Positions 1-11,339 of a DNA stretch of 64,000 nucleotides are shown piece after piece. The position numbers and the translations under genes were made by a program. Positions within the stretch are counted from its first letter, which is position 1; each line of letters opens with the position of its first letter. The notes below the pieces were generated by a model. The model searched no databases. It was not told the origin of the DNA and worked only from the letters and a program-made list of their open reading frames with translations. Source of the DNA: Sarcomyxa edulis (lineage: Eukaryota > Basidiomycota > Agaricomycetes > Agaricales > Mycenaceae); assembly GCA_009761415.1 (NCBI GenBank), contig QUOL01000004.1, forward strand, positions 682,001-746,000, in the 5' to 3' direction.

Positions 1-3000
1 ACTTTTGTCTCATGTTCTGTCTCAAAATCACTACGGTAGTAACTTGATGCCAAAGCACCTTGCCTATTACAGCTTCCTGTGAAGCCACAGACATGTTAGA
101 AGTGCGCTGAGTCCCTACAAAACCACTGTATAAGGATCCACCACTGCCAACAGGAGGCAATTGAGCAAAATCTCCAGCAAAAATAAAATTCAAACCACCA
201 AAGGGAATGCCATGTACATTTAGTGCTAGTGCAAGTTGCACGCTTATCATGTACAATTCCCGACACGAAACCATAGACACTTCATCTAGAAAAATGTACT
301 CCACGCCTTGCAACCTTTCCCGAACTTGGGCTATTGATGATGAAACATTTTTGACACCTTCCGCGCCTGCACCTGTCCGAACTCCAAATACAGAATGATA
401 AGTAGAGCCGTTCAATAACGCAGCGGCAGTACCTGTTGGAGCAACCACCAGAAATCGATGAGATTCTTTCCGCTTATTGAAAAATTGGATGAGAGACAAT
501 ATAACTCGGGATTTGCCAGTTCCACCCATTCCACCCAAGTACATCTTAAGCTGTTTTACGTTGGGAGACGATGCGTGATTAGCTACAATACGGAAAGCTC
601 GTTCTTGCTCCTCGTTCAGATCAAATTCCTTGGCAGTATGGTCAATCAATTCTTGTGTTTCTTTTTGCTGAGCCTTGAAGTTTTTATTGAAGTAGTCTGC
701 TTCCAAGATTCTCACATCATCTGGTTTACTTGTCTTGACTTCATGTAAGGATTGAGTATCATTTTCTAAAATGTCTGGTAAGTTCTTCAAGCGAGCTTTC
801 AACAAGTTTTGTCGTTCTTCCTGTACAACAGACTTCCATTTACTAGCTGTCAGATATTTCTCTGGTTGATAGATGTTCGTATCCACCATATCAACTCCAT
901 CTGGACTAGGGTTCAACCATCCAGCTCCTTTTGCTATCTGTTCTATCAATTTCATGTCTCTAAGTTGTCTGGAGAATTTGGGGCCAGGAAATAGCAGTTC
1001 TTCCATTGAAGTCTCTCCACCATCTCCGTCTGCTAGAAATTCATCCATTCCAAAATGGGTACCATTCATGTCGTTCAATGCATCATCACTGTACCCAAAA
1101 ATATGATCTCTATGACCCGGGAAAGAGTCTTGTCCTCCTTTGTTTTTCATTTTCATTTTTGCGTGATAGTCATCTCTTGCATCATTACATTCGTACCGAA
1201 TATTAAAGTTTGCAATTAACTCAGTCTGGCGCTTTGTAAACTTATATGTTGTGAATGTATGATCCCATGACTGCACTTCTCCTTTTAGTGTAGATCCATT
1301 TCTCCAAGGTTTGAACAATGTAAGCATGGTACAGCAATAGTATTCTCTATCACCTTGATCACATCTTGGTAACGATCCACCAACAAAATTAGGCACCGTG
1401 TCAAGTCTGTTTCTACGGCACACAACAGAGTGTGTGAAGTATTGTGGATGATTCACTTCAAAAGCATATCTTTTACACCTTGGTGAAGCAGAAGAAGATT
1501 TCTGATCATCATACCAATTGTCCTCTTCAAGGTCAAGATATTGATCTGCAGCATCCTCCGTAGATTCGTAATATTCTTCATATTCATCCTCGGTGTCACC
1601 GTCTGATTGATCTACGTCATCCTCTTCTGAAATTATCTCATCTGGAATGTTCAAACTAGTCCGAAATTCTTCCATCTCCACTCGGGATCCCCTTTTCTTG
1701 TCAGAAGTCTGGATCCACTCATACAATGACATGTTTTCATATCGGTCAGGCCTGTATATATAATCATCTACTACTGAAGAACCAATATATGTATCTCCTT
1801 CTTTCTTAATGATAACCTTATCAAGCACATGCTCTGACAGATCTACATTATTTGATAATTCATTGCTCTCTGGTTTCCAAGCATTCATCACTCGAGATAC
1901 ATATGATTTCCACCAAAAAACTACAAATGTATGGCCAGTATAGTGATCAGGGTTTCCTAACAGATACATTGAAGCCATCGGACTTCCTATCTCAAGTTTT
2001 GAAGTCAATGAATTGACAATTTGTAACATTAGACGACGCGCAACTTCTTTTCGTGCAGATGTTCCAGACATCACATCAGAGTTTTTCTCAAATATATGTT
2101 TGACAGCAGCAAAGATTTGGTAGGTCTTTAAGCTTTGTTTTGTAACGTAGTCCGATATATATGCAACAATCGCCTTGATCGCTGTTCCAGAAAGCAAACT
2201 AGTGACGTCAGAGTTACATCTCAGAAGAAAAGTAACACCTGGTGTCAGAGTGTTAACCATTGGCTCTAACTTCTTGATATGCAAGTAACCGTCTTTAGGA
2301 TCAACCGAAGAGACTTCTACCACCTCTCGTGGAAACCTTGCAGAACAACTACCGTCTGCTTTTGTACATCCCTTGACTTCGAATTTTGCAGCTTTTTTCT
2401 TGGGCTTTTTTGACCCTCCATCAAGCTCTGCTATATTTGGTGCATCAGCTGTTTCTGATGCATCACGACATGTATGTACATTGGATCTGAATATCAAATC
2501 GTCCACAGTCTCTTTAAACTTGCTCCACCACGACTTTACATTGGAGCACTTTGTACATTTTATACAAGCATCTCTTTGGCATCTTGCTGGTGGTGCTTCT
2601 GGTAATGTCTGGGTGGGGTTTTGATAATTTGAGTGAGGAGGAGCTATGGTTGGCTCTATGATTCTATGAATACCTTTTGTGGAAGGAGGAACATATGGGA
2701 CTTTGGACTTTATGTCTGCCATCTTTCCCGTTAGGAATTCTCCAACATGCACACTCTCAAGATAGGCAATCAATTCTTTTTGAAATGGGGAATCTCTGTC
2801 CATGAGTCTTTTTCTGATTTCTTGTGGTGAAAGAGCACCCTTGATCCATAATAGTAGATGCAGATGTAATGTAAGACGCCCTTGTTGCTCTACAGTTCCA
2901 TAATAACCTGACGTTTTGCCGTATATTCCAGGATGACTTTCATCAACACCAAGTATATGTTTGATGAACATCTTGACCATGAAATCGAAGAAGCGAGCTG

Positions 3001-5272
3001 CAGCAACAGGATTCCTGGCTACAAGAAGATTTCGTTCATCCGCTAATCTAATTGCGGGTTTGAACACTTCCTCTGAATCAGCAAAGTATAAGCATATCGG
3101 ATGTGAGTTGTCTGCGGGCGAAAATGTGATAAACCAGGAAGGTGCACCCAAAAAAGATATGAGAGACCATATTTCGTTACGCATGTATTTCTTAGAAGTC
3201 AATGAACCTTTGACATGACCACCGACGTGATCCAAATCTTCTAACAGGTCAAAACAAGCTTGCTCTTCCGAATTTACCGGCTTAACCCTCTCACCACTAA
3301 TCATACGTGTAGCCAGATCTGTTAGTACATCAGGCGCAATATTGAGCAATCTATTGGAGATGTGAGCAAATTTCTGGCGCTTTGCTAGTATAACACTACC
3401 CGTCACACCGCCTTTGATCTGTTCATAGTTGAATGCTATCATGGGAAAATATAGGTCCATTTGAAACCGTTTATCATGATGCATTAGATAATGTTTCTTT
3501 TGAGCAGACTCTCCCATTTTCTTCTGGATTAAAGAATTGCCTATACCTCCATGACCAAAAGGAAACAGCCAAGGAAACATCTGAGGATATGCTTGTGGAT
3601 TATCGTACATTGATTGTGGTGTTTCTGCATGCCCAATGCCCAAAGTGTGACCATCTTTGGCAAGATGCTCAAGTGCTCTGATTTTGATTGCACTCATTGA
3701 AAGATTCTCATACTCATCACCGGTAAGACCATGCACCGCAAATGTACACGGACCAGACTCGGTTCCTTCTTCCATTTCATTATCATGTGAACTCATGGCA
3801 TCTGGCAATTTATTGGAAACAACATTATCCTCAAATATCTTATAATCCACTGTGACAGGTACACCATTCAGAGGATATGAGTCTAAATTATCCTGGGATA
3901 TTATCAGGTCACCATAGTCAATATGATTCAATTTCAACCATCTCAAAGCAACAGCAACTTTGTTACGACGTACAAGCATAGGTGTCCGCTTGAAGTCATC
4001 TTCTGTTGGTTGAGCAGATCCTGTGTATATAAATGCCAACACTTCATCGAGTTCCTCATGACTAGGCGGTAATATTTTATAGACTTTCAAGGTGGGATTT
4101 GAGAACATGATACAATTAGCAGACATTTTTGCCCTCCCAGACGACACTCTCATCAAACACTTGTTATGACGTACTCGTGCAATAAGTATTCTCTCAGCAA
4201 AAGTCAAATCTTGCAATTCTAATGGGATTTTGCCGATCCATAATCCATTTGCCAAAGCATGAACTGGCACGTTCCCGTCACGAATACATCCTTCACACGT
4301 AACACATATCCGATCACAAGTTTCATCTAATATAGGACCATTCATCTCCTCAATAGGGTCTGTCACAACCTTACGCTCCAGTCTAGTTACACCAGCCACT
4401 GCCAATATGCTCAAATCACAATTTAATTCTGTCAGAAGAGTCAACTGAGTCACAGGCGTCAATTGACCACATACTGCACATCCTGCTTCCATGAAGGTAT
4501 CAGGGGATGTATCAGCACAAAATCTAGATATGATCGTTTCCATTAACTTGTCAGAGAGAGGGGGCGGAGGAAATTTAGCAGCTCTGGTTCGTCTGATAGC
4601 TAGTTTTTTTCTCATTTTACTCTCTTCTTGCTTGGCTTTTTTATTCCGCTGATAAGCAGGACTGTACAGCTGGTGTTTATTGTTGGACTTGCGTTTTTTG
4701 TTATATTTTTGATTGGTCTCTTTTCTACCAACAATACTAATTGGCTCAAACACTGATACAAATTGTTCATCGCATTCATCACAGTTGTGATTGTGTAAGG
4801 TGTTCCGTAATACAGCCAGTGTGGACATAGATAACACTGATATTTTATGGCTGTTGCATACTGTGAACATATCCTTCTTAGCCAAAGAATTGGATAGTAT
4901 AGATATATCAATATCCACGACAGCATGTGACGGATGCAGTACATTATACTGAATAGCTTTCTCCTTTGACATATACCCAACAAACTTGAACTTATCAGCA
5001 TCTTCAGCAACTTTAACCTTGATATAGTTGACTGCATATGGCCGGATGCTATCTGCACTCCATAATTTCAATCCTCGGGCAGATGCTCCTCCTTTTACAT
5101 GAGCATAGTCAGAATATTCACAGATGTTAGTAACATCAGTTCTCCCATTAGCCAAGATAAGTAGTTCAATTATAGATATAACAGTCATCAATTTGAGGAC
5201 ACTAGTGAAAAGCCTGTGTCGAAAAGTATAGGAATATAATATCATCACGTTAGCACGTAGTTTGGAAGCCAT
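1..5272 (-). CDS. Helitron Rep/PIF1-type helicase, partial at window edge
   Basis: Rolling-circle transposase of a Helitron: the Rep half nicks and joins single DNA strands, the helicase half unwinds. I read one frame, without a stop, from the ATG at 5272 to the left edge (about 1757 codons), so this copy may be intact. Visible in order: a Cys/His-containing N-terminal region (HNCDEC near 4770), then the HUH motif HLHLLLW near 2844-2883, then the two-tyrosine motif AYISDYVTK near 2145-2172. A long acidic linker follows, then Walker A GGMGGTGKS (about 509-537), Walker B FLDEVSM (about 270-300) and GDFAQLPPV (about 152-178). The order Rep then helicase is that of Helitrons. Helicase motifs III-VI and the 3' end of the element lie outside the window. 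The start is the first ATG upstream of the conserved part; a start further upstream is not excluded. It has no introns, unlike the neighbouring host genes. Confidence 0.9.
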   Translation of the reverse strand, partial: MASKLRANVMILYSYTFRHRLFTSVLKLMTVISIIELLILANGRTDVTNICEYSDYAHVKGGASARGLKLWSADSIRPYAVNYIKVKVAEDADKFKFVGYMSKEKAIQYNVLHPSHAVVDIDISILSNSLAKKDMFTVCNSHKISVLSMSTLAVLRNTLHNHNCDECDEQFVSVFEPISIVGRKETNQKYNKKRKSNNKHQLYSPAYQRNKKAKQEESKMRKKLAIRRTRAAKFPPPPLSDKLMETIISRFCADTSPDTFMEAGCAVCGQLTPVTQLTLLTELNCDLSILAVAGVTRLERKVVTDPIEEMNGPILDETCDRICVTCEGCIRDGNVPVHALANGLWIGKIPLELQDLTFAERILIARVRHNKCLMRVSSGRAKMSANCIMFSNPTLKVYKILPPSHEELDEVLAFIYTGSAQPTEDDFKRTPMLVRRNKVAVALRWLKLNHIDYGDLIISQDNLDSYPLNGVPVTVDYKIFEDNVVSNKLPDAMSSHDNEMEEGTESGPCTFAVHGLTGDEYENLSMSAIKIRALEHLAKDGHTLGIGHAETPQSMYDNPQAYPQMFPWLFPFGHGGIGNSLIQKKMGESAQKKHYLMHHDKRFQMDLYFPMIAFNYEQIKGGVTGSVILAKRQKFAHISNRLLNIAPDVLTDLATRMISGERVKPVNSEEQACFDLLEDLDHVGGHVKGSLTSKKYMRNEIWSLISFLGAPSWFITFSPADNSHPICLYFADSEEVFKPAIRLADERNLLVARNPVAAARFFDFMVKMFIKHILGVDESHPGIYGKTSGYYGTVEQQGRLTLHLHLLLWIKGALSPQEIRKRLMDRDSPFQKELIAYLESVHVGEFLTGKMADIKSKVPYVPPSTKGIHRIIEPTIAPPHSNYQNPTQTLPEAPPARCQRDACIKCTKCSNVKSWWSKFKETVDDLIFRSNVHTCRDASETADAPNIAELDGGSKKPKKKAAKFEVKGCTKADGSCSARFPREVVEVSSVDPKDGYLHIKKLEPMVNTLTPGVTFLLRCNSDVTSLLSGTAIKAIVAYISDYVTKQSLKTYQIFAAVKHIFEKNSDVMSGTSARKEVARRLMLQIVNSLTSKLEIGSPMASMYLLGNPDHYTGHTFVVFWWKSYVSRVMNAWKPESNELSNNVDLSEHVLDKVIIKKEGDTYIGSSVVDDYIYRPDRYENMSLYEWIQTSDKKRGSRVEMEEFRTSLNIPDEIISEEDDVDQSDGDTEDEYEEYYESTEDAADQYLDLEEDNWYDDQKSSSASPRCKRYAFEVNHPQYFTHSVVCRRNRLDTVPNFVGGSLPRCDQGDREYYCCTMLTLFKPWRNGSTLKGEVQSWDHTFTTYKFTKRQTELIANFNIRYECNDARDDYHAKMKMKNKGGQDSFPGHRDHIFGYSDDALNDMNGTHFGMDEFLADGDGGETSMEELLFPGPKFSRQLRDMKLIEQIAKGAGWLNPSPDGVDMVDTNIYQPEKYLTASKWKSVVQEERQNLLKARLKNLPDILENDTQSLHEVKTSKPDDVRILEADYFNKNFKAQQKETQELIDHTAKEFDLNEEQERAFRIVANHASSPNVKQLKMYLGGMGGTGKSRVILSLIQFFNKRKESHRFLVVAPTGTAAALLNGSTYHSVFGVRTGAGAEGVKNVSSSIAQVRERLQGVEYIFLDEVSMVSCRELYMISVQLALALNVHGIPFGGLNFIFAGDFAQLPPVGSGGSLYSGFVGTQRTSNMSVASQEAVIGKVLWHQVTTVVILRQNMRQK

Positions 5273-6543
5273 AACTAGGAAGTCATGCTTACGATAAGTA
5301 TTTCTAATGCAACAAAGGTTCAATAACCGACATTTAATAACCATAAAGGTCAGAGATTGAAGATAATTACATGATAACTGTCCCAAAATACAGAACCAAA
5401 CCTCAGACTCTTGTTGACAGATTGAATACAGTATACGGCCACATGTAGCTATTATTGTATACATATAGTTGTGTATGATTGTATATGCAATCTGGCTATA
5501 TATATTCCAATTGGACAGAAACACTGGCAGGTTGGTACAAGAAAGCATGTAACTAGCATCTGCTGACGTCCCTAGTGATAATGGCCAAATACTGAGGGAA
5601 AGCTTTTGTGTAGCAAGTTCTATGTCTAAAGAGAAGTTTGGAGATGTAAAATGCTGTCGGGCAATTTCTTTGCCAAAAAAGAGGTCTGATGGGTAGGGTT
5701 CCCATTGGGCAATTTCTTTGCCAAAAAAGAGGTCTGATGGGTAGGATTCCCATTGAGCAAGTTCTTTGCCAGAAAAGAGATTTAACGACAAGCAGTCTTG
5801 TCGGGCAATGTCTTTGCCAAAGCGAAGGTTTAACGACAAGGATTTCTGTCGGGCAAGATCTCTGCCAGAGCGAGGGTTTAACGACGAAGATTGTCGGGCA
5901 AGATCTCTGCCAGAGCGAGGGTTTAACGACGAGGATTTCTGTCGGGCAAGATCTCTGCCAGAGCGAGGGGATGAGGATGAAGCTTTTGATGAGAGGCAAG
6001 TTACGGCTGTCTGCAGAGTAAAAAGTAAGTCTTGGACGACACAAGTGTGCTCCATAACAGAGAGATTATATGAGGTAGAAACACGTATTGGAATTAGATT
6101 TTCTGATGGTAATGCCCCATATGAAACTCTAGACATGGGAACCATGTCTTCGAAGCCATATAACACATTAGGACACAGGCGTGGTATAAGTATCCCAGTA
6201 CATGCAACTAGTGCACAAAGCACCAACTGAATATCAATCTTCACTAACATATTCCCTAGAAACTCAAGGAACAACTCGTTAATTAGACAGCAAGAGGCAC
6301 ACAAGGCAAATTTCTTACGGTGAGGAAGATGGACGATGTTTGGAAAGAAGCAACAGATGCCACGTCACAGCTTTAAATATTGGCCGTGGCCGGAGGGTGC
6401 TGGTACATAACCTACAACAAAGCCACAAGGGGCCTCTGGTAAATAAATATAAACAGACTTAGGGCTTTAAAATTACAAGTCCGAAATTTCACCAAGGGGA
6501 AAACGGAAAGGAAAATAACACACACATATTATTATCACATTAA
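5273..6543. other. Probable 5' flank of the Helitron, no gene seen
   Basis: This AT-rich stretch lies upstream of the minus-strand Helitron gene and should contain the element's 5' terminus (5'-TC on the minus strand), which I could not place. It holds the minisatellite at 5656-5970 and runs of TATATA near 5490-5510. Open frames here exist only because of the repeat phase. The right part (6300-6540) shows no recognisable feature. Confidence 0.5.
5656..5970. repeat. Minisatellite, 45-51 bp unit, about 7 copies
   Basis: The unit begins GTCGGGCAATNTCTTTGCCA or a close variant and is repeated head to tail. The left copies carry a GGTCTGATGGGTAGG core and the right copies a GGTTTAACGACNANGATTTC core, so the array has two sub-families. 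Unit lengths that I can measure are multiples of three, so several frames stay open through it on both strands. On the minus strand these would give LWQRSCPT repeats and on the plus strand LPERGFND repeats. Confidence 0.85.
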
Positions 6544-8349
6544 TTAAGAGAGAGTAAGAGTAGGTACATTGAATAAACCAAGATTGATGGCTCTTTGGAG
6601 CTTGCATAAGGTGTTCTCACCTAGAAAATCATCGAATACCATGTCTTCTTTCTCCGCGTCTGTGAAATGATGCCCGAGGAAAGTCTGCATACGGGAAAAT
6701 CCCATCTGACAGGCGCCAACGGTTGACTTTCCAATACTACCTGCAGCAGTAATCGGTCGCCGAGGGATCAATCCAAGTGATTCTAACCCAGCTGCTGCGC
6801 CTCGATTGATATTCCGAATGATCTTGCCCATGTCGTCCGTAGATGGCACATCAACCACCCCTGCGTATGAGAAATCGACCGCTGTGAGATAGGCAATGAA
6901 TGGACCAATCTCGAGGAAGCGCTTGGTAGGATCTGAGCGCAGAAGGAAACGGACACAATCGTCAAAGGGAATGGTGTGAGTCCCAACAAAGTCTGACCAG
7001 GTTTCCCCTTCCAACGTGGCGTTCCAGTATCCATCCGCCAGACCAATGGATCGTCCTCCAATGGGAGTTCCATAGGCACGCGTATTACATGAGAAGGTCG
7101 GTGGATAATTGGCGAATGCGGAAATGTAGTTGTCCCATTCGTCGATGTCTTTGAACAGGGATTGTTTTGTTCTAGAGAACTCGGTGTTGAATGTTATTCC
7201 ACGCATGATCAAAGCGCTAAAAAACCCGCTCCGAGTACGAACAACGTTAGACGTGTAAGGTCCATCCGCTGCTAAGAAATTGATTCTTGTAGGCGCCCGT
7301 TCACGGAAGGGAAGTAGACGATCACGATTATGGTGGACAGCATACTGGAGAGGAGTCATGGCGGATTCCTCGAGGAGAGGGTGACCAGGTAGTAGCGGTG
7401 AAAGTTGGCGAAGATATAACAGGACATAGGACAAAGTTCCGGTCGGATCTTCAGGGTCTGTGTAAGTTATACGTTTAGTGATCGGGTTGATGTGCTGGGC
7501 AATGCTGGACCGATGATACATGTAGAGATGAATGTGTCTGGTCATTAAGTCAAGAGACAAACGATGAGAAGAATGTTGCGAATGTATAGGGTGGGATTTC
7601 AGAGCCTTCACAAATGGATCGAAGAGGGAGATGTTCAGCGATGACGCAGAAGGTGGCGCGGGAAGCATGAGAACTTGTCGGCATATGTTGTTATAGGCTG
7701 ACCATATGGAGTCGAGGAAAAGAATATCGTGGCCGCACAAACGTACCAACAATATCAAAAACAGTCCCTGCGACCGACTGTTTTTTCCTGTAGGAAATCC
7801 TAACCAAGTTTGGACGATTTCCAATGTTGTCCTTGTGGTAAGGAGAATCTGTTGGATTGAATCCAGGTATCGGTGTCCAGTAAGGGTGTAGTGGAACACT
7901 TCGCCTGGAAGTTGGCTGGAGAATCTTGATGGGTGGATGTCACGATTGGGCGCCCTGGTTTGGACCAAGAGTAGGATATACTCGGTCAGCTGAACCACCC
8001 ATGTCTCAGGTACAGGAAGTCCCATTAGGTAGTCAGCGATGACCTTGACGCAATGATCTTCAAGCCAGGTCCATGCAGATAGCGTGGCGAACATGATGTC
8101 CCGGTGAGCAATACGCGCGGTGATTTCTTTGTCGACTGACTGTTGTAGTTTTGTGGCAAGTACCGGCCATAATGAGGATATGAGTAGCGGCATACCCAGG
8201 GACGATGGATCACTGGAAAGAGTTCCATAGAACTGGTTTATAATGTGGGCGGATTCGCGGTCAGACTTGTGAGGTACGTTGGTCCGTGAACTTGAGATGC
8301 AGGCCCTCTCGACGCTGATTTGCTCAGAGTCAATATTATTCAGAGTCAA
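6544..8349 (-). CDS. Unrecognised protein of about 550-600 residues
   Basis: I do not recognise this family. A single uninterrupted frame ends at 6544 and stays open upstream past 8349, where the codon is TTG; the first in-frame ATG is at 8193. The true start is therefore either 8193 (549 residues) or an upstream exon. Composition is that of a globular, mainly helical protein, without a signal peptide or a clear membrane segment. A Gly-rich stretch (GTPIGGRSIGLADGYW) lies in the C-terminal third. There is no zinc-binding cluster and no acidic triad that I can defend. It runs in the same direction as the TET/JBP gene and its end is only about 70-220 nt from that gene's stop, among transposon-related sequence. 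A transposon-associated role is possible but unproven. Intron-free structure contrasts with the neighbours. Confidence 0.6.
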   Translation of the reverse strand: MTLNNIDSEQISVERACISSSRTNVPHKSDRESAHIINQFYGTLSSDPSSLGMPLLISSLWPVLATKLQQSVDKEITARIAHRDIMFATLSAWTWLEDHCVKVIADYLMGLPVPETWVVQLTEYILLLVQTRAPNRDIHPSRFSSQLPGEVFHYTLTGHRYLDSIQQILLTTRTTLEIVQTWLGFPTGKNSRSQGLFLILLVRLCGHDILFLDSIWSAYNNICRQVLMLPAPPSASSLNISLFDPFVKALKSHPIHSQHSSHRLSLDLMTRHIHLYMYHRSSIAQHINPITKRITYTDPEDPTGTLSYVLLYLRQLSPLLPGHPLLEESAMTPLQYAVHHNRDRLLPFRERAPTRINFLAADGPYTSNVVRTRSGFFSALIMRGITFNTEFSRTKQSLFKDIDEWDNYISAFANYPPTFSCNTRAYGTPIGGRSIGLADGYWNATLEGETWSDFVGTHTIPFDDCVRFLLRSDPTKRFLEIGPFIAYLTAVDFSYAGVVDVPSTDDMGKIIRNINRGAAAGLESLGLIPRRPITAAGSIGKSTVGACQMGFSRMQTFLGHHFTDAEKEDMVFDDFLGENTLCKLQRAINLGLFNVPTLTLS

Positions 8350-8417
8350 TTTTCTGAATAGAGGTGTAGCTAGATGAACGCTTGAGTGACCGAAGTAAAC
8401 ATGTATTGCAAAAAATA

Positions 8418-11169
8418 CTACGTACAGAACATAGAATCCTCTTCGTCTAAGGCCAAAGCGTCATGATGGGTGCCGCGAGTATGACGTGTAGTGGCTGAAG
8501 TAAATTCATAAAAATACTGGCAAAAACTATAAGGGGAAGACGTACCATCGCTCTCATACCATTCACCATCCACTTCAGGATCACTGGAAGGAATGGCAGG
8601 ACTTTGTATGCCATTTGAATGACCAGATTCAGACTCCACATCAAAGCTACGCCCTAAACCAAGATATGAATGAGCCAAACAGAGAGGTAGGCAAAGAACG
8701 ACAGACTCACTAAAGCCGTATGGGAGGCCTCTCAACGCAATACGATCACGTTCCTCTTCCTCATCATCACTGGAAGGCACAACAAGCACTGCCAAATACG
8801 CGTTAGCGACAAGTGCATAGTTGGAAAGAAAGAAAGATAACATACTGGATTTCTTGGAGGTAGACGGATGACCCTTTTGACGAGTGCTGTTGAAACGACT
8901 GCGTACGGGCGTATTAGAGCCCTCGTCATCGGATGAATGTACGGTGGCAGGGATTGAACGTTTGAGACGTTTGGATTGTTTTGAAGGTGACGAGTTTGCC
9001 CCATCAGTAGTACCTGCCAAATATAAGACAAGCAAAAGAGAATAAACGGAAGACAATGCACCTTTCCTCTTTTTGCTAGCAGAGGTAGACTCTGTGAAAT
9101 AATTAGAATCGAACGGGGTAAACAAACTAAGATATACGCACTAGGAGCTCGAGAATTTGAAGGTCGAGGACCTCGGAATGTATCAACCTCCTGATCAGCT
9201 CGCATTTTTGTTGCTACCTGACGTTGCGACTTGTCCGTAATGAAACCGTCGTCGTCGTCGTATTCATAATAGACAGGTTTCACCGACTTTGGGGAAAACA
9301 CATAAGGCATTGTGTCTCCCTTCGCAACAGCTCTCGGAACGGTCTCTGCAATTTTCTGATGGAATTTTGCCCATTTGTGTACCTGGGCTTCGCGTACAGC
9401 ATCTTGAGGCTGTAGAAGTGGTAGACCGCCAGGAAGGAGAGGCGCATCTGGGACACGCGCCCAGCCAGGAGCCAAGTCCCAGAGTCCAGTGGTTTGGCGA
9501 TGCCCATTCGATTCGAGGGTGATACTGTCAAGTAATTGCTGACTGTCGACTTGCATGCGATAGTCTTCAGGTAGTTGACGGACCGCGTATAAAACAACTT
9601 CTAATAGGGATCGAGCAACAAACCTGACGTGAGGTAAGGGTTCCGCTAGAACCCCACCGTCTTCAGCGTAGGTTGAGCTGTTGCACCATCCGTTATCTTC
9701 TCTTCGTTGAGGCCTATCGCAATGTTAATAGATGCGTATAATATATTTAGATGTAACTCACTTTATATTGATTATCTCTTGAGAGGCTTTCAACATGCGT
9801 CCACGAGGTAAAGCACAGATAGGGAGACGTGCGGTACCGGTCAGCATAGTGTATGCGACATAGAAGATAAGCGCCACCCGTGTAGCGTCGGGTCGAACTT
9901 GCTGACCAAAAGGAGCGGTAGGGGAAGAACCTCCGTGTCGCAGTAATCCAGAAAAGCAGATGCAGCGGTTGTTGGATGTTGTGACATAGACACCGTAGCT
10001 GAGAATATGGAAGCGGCCAGGATGGTAATCTGCAGGCAAGTCCGAGTTGACTACCATATGAGTAAAATGGGCCGGACTATCAATGTCGTCGGAGTGAGCT
10101 GATCCGAAGAATTTCATTTCGGCCATCTTGGCTATAAGAAATTGCACAATGTTAGTAGGGAGAGGACGGATAATTAGATGCTTACTTTGACCGTAATTTT
10201 GAGCTGATTGTATGTTGATTTGAATTGCAGAGTAGGTGTCGTTACCTTCAACACCAAGTCCGGGAACATTTAACATGCTAGCGTGAGCCTTGATATTGTC
10301 TCGTATCTCGGGCGGTGCATGTTCCATTGATGTCTTGGCCAATACAGATCCAGCCTATAGTTCAACTTAGTTTTGAGGAAATCAGAAGGTATGAAGTCGA
10401 ACTTACCAGTATAATTTTTCTACGCATTATGGAAGACTCAGACTCCCCACCCTGAAGCTTACTCCCGGCGCAAGGAGACATGTAGGTTGGAGTCCACTGG
10501 TAAGATGGTCCAAGAGTATAGCACCGTCCACCATCTGCTTTAACGGGCTTGAGGGGGGTTTTACCGTGATGGCCGGTACGTTCCAAGGCCGTTCCTCCTA
10601 CTACTTTCTTGGATCCGTCGATGTGTGGCTTACACGAAGTTCTGAGTTCTTGAGGCCCAAGAACTAGATCGCGTGCGTTGTTGAAGTCGAGTATAGCTTG
10701 GGCAGGAAAGTCGTCGCTGAATGGACCAAGTCAGTGAAATCGACACAAGAATATGCAAAAGGAACGCACGGTCCAGTAACCCATATAGCTATAATGTCGT
10801 CGATGGGGTCGCCGGTACCATCCTTGTCCCGACTGAATATCACATCTCCTGGAAACAATTCTAGTAAGCCTGAGATTGAGTTAGTCACGTTGGGAAGAAT
10901 ATAGATCAAAAGTGAAAACCCACCTAGAGCGGCCATCTGCTTGTCATCTCCAGCGGGAACTTCGAGCTTTGAATCGTACTCGAAGTCTTCTTCATAGCTT
11001 TCTTGGATCTGTCTTGAAGTCTGACGAGAACGCGTTTGCCGTATGGACTGAGGGGGTGTATTCCTTGAAATACATAGAGAGTGGGCAAGTGACGATCGCG
11101 GAGAGCATGCGTTTCAATTCCCAAGATAGGACCAAGGGAGCGCATTGCGTTGGTTGCTGTGGAAGACAT
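8418..11169 (-). CDS. TET/JBP-family 2-oxoglutarate/Fe(II) dioxygenase
   Basis: Fungal member of the TET/JBP family, enzymes that oxidise 5-methylcytosine (or thymine in JBP) in DNA using Fe(II) and 2-oxoglutarate. In the spliced reading, a segment with GPSYQWTPTYMSPC (about 10480-10520) precedes the core. The core has an HxD iron motif in SAHSDDIDSP (about 10080-10110), SDLPADYHPGRFHILSYGVY, the second iron histidine in FSGLLRHGG and an arginine in TRVALIFYV that would hold 2-oxoglutarate. All expected metal ligands are present. C-terminal exons are short, Ser/Asp-rich and basic (SSPSKQSKRLKRS), suggesting a disordered nuclear tail. Several short phase-matched introns join the exons, for example GLLELFPGDVIF to PDDFPAQAILDF. 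The 5' end is uncertain: the frame from the ATG at 11169 does not join the next exon without an intron I could not place. This multicopy family in mushrooms is known to associate with KDZ transposons; no KDZ transposase is visible here. Confidence 0.85.
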
Positions 11170-11339
11170 TTGTAATGAAAGGACACACAAAAGACTGAAG
11201 TAGCGTCAGAAATGGGGGGATTGATCAAGAAACAGCTAGGTACTCACGTATAATCAAAGTAAGGTCGATAGAGTAGTAATCGAACAGATGACCCCCTGTG
11301 AAGCTTGGAGTTATATAGGCCTGGATAGGAGATTTGGAT

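Noticed and set aside
5689..6230. Two plus-strand and one minus-strand open frames of 110-163 codons over the minisatellite
   Set aside because: They exist only because the repeat units are multiples of three; no domain, no splice partners, and all three frames overlap.
6544..8349. KDZ transposase as identity of the unknown protein
   Set aside because: Tempting because KDZ elements accompany TET/JBP genes, but no CxC-type cysteine cluster or convincing catalytic acidic triad is visible and the protein is short for that family.
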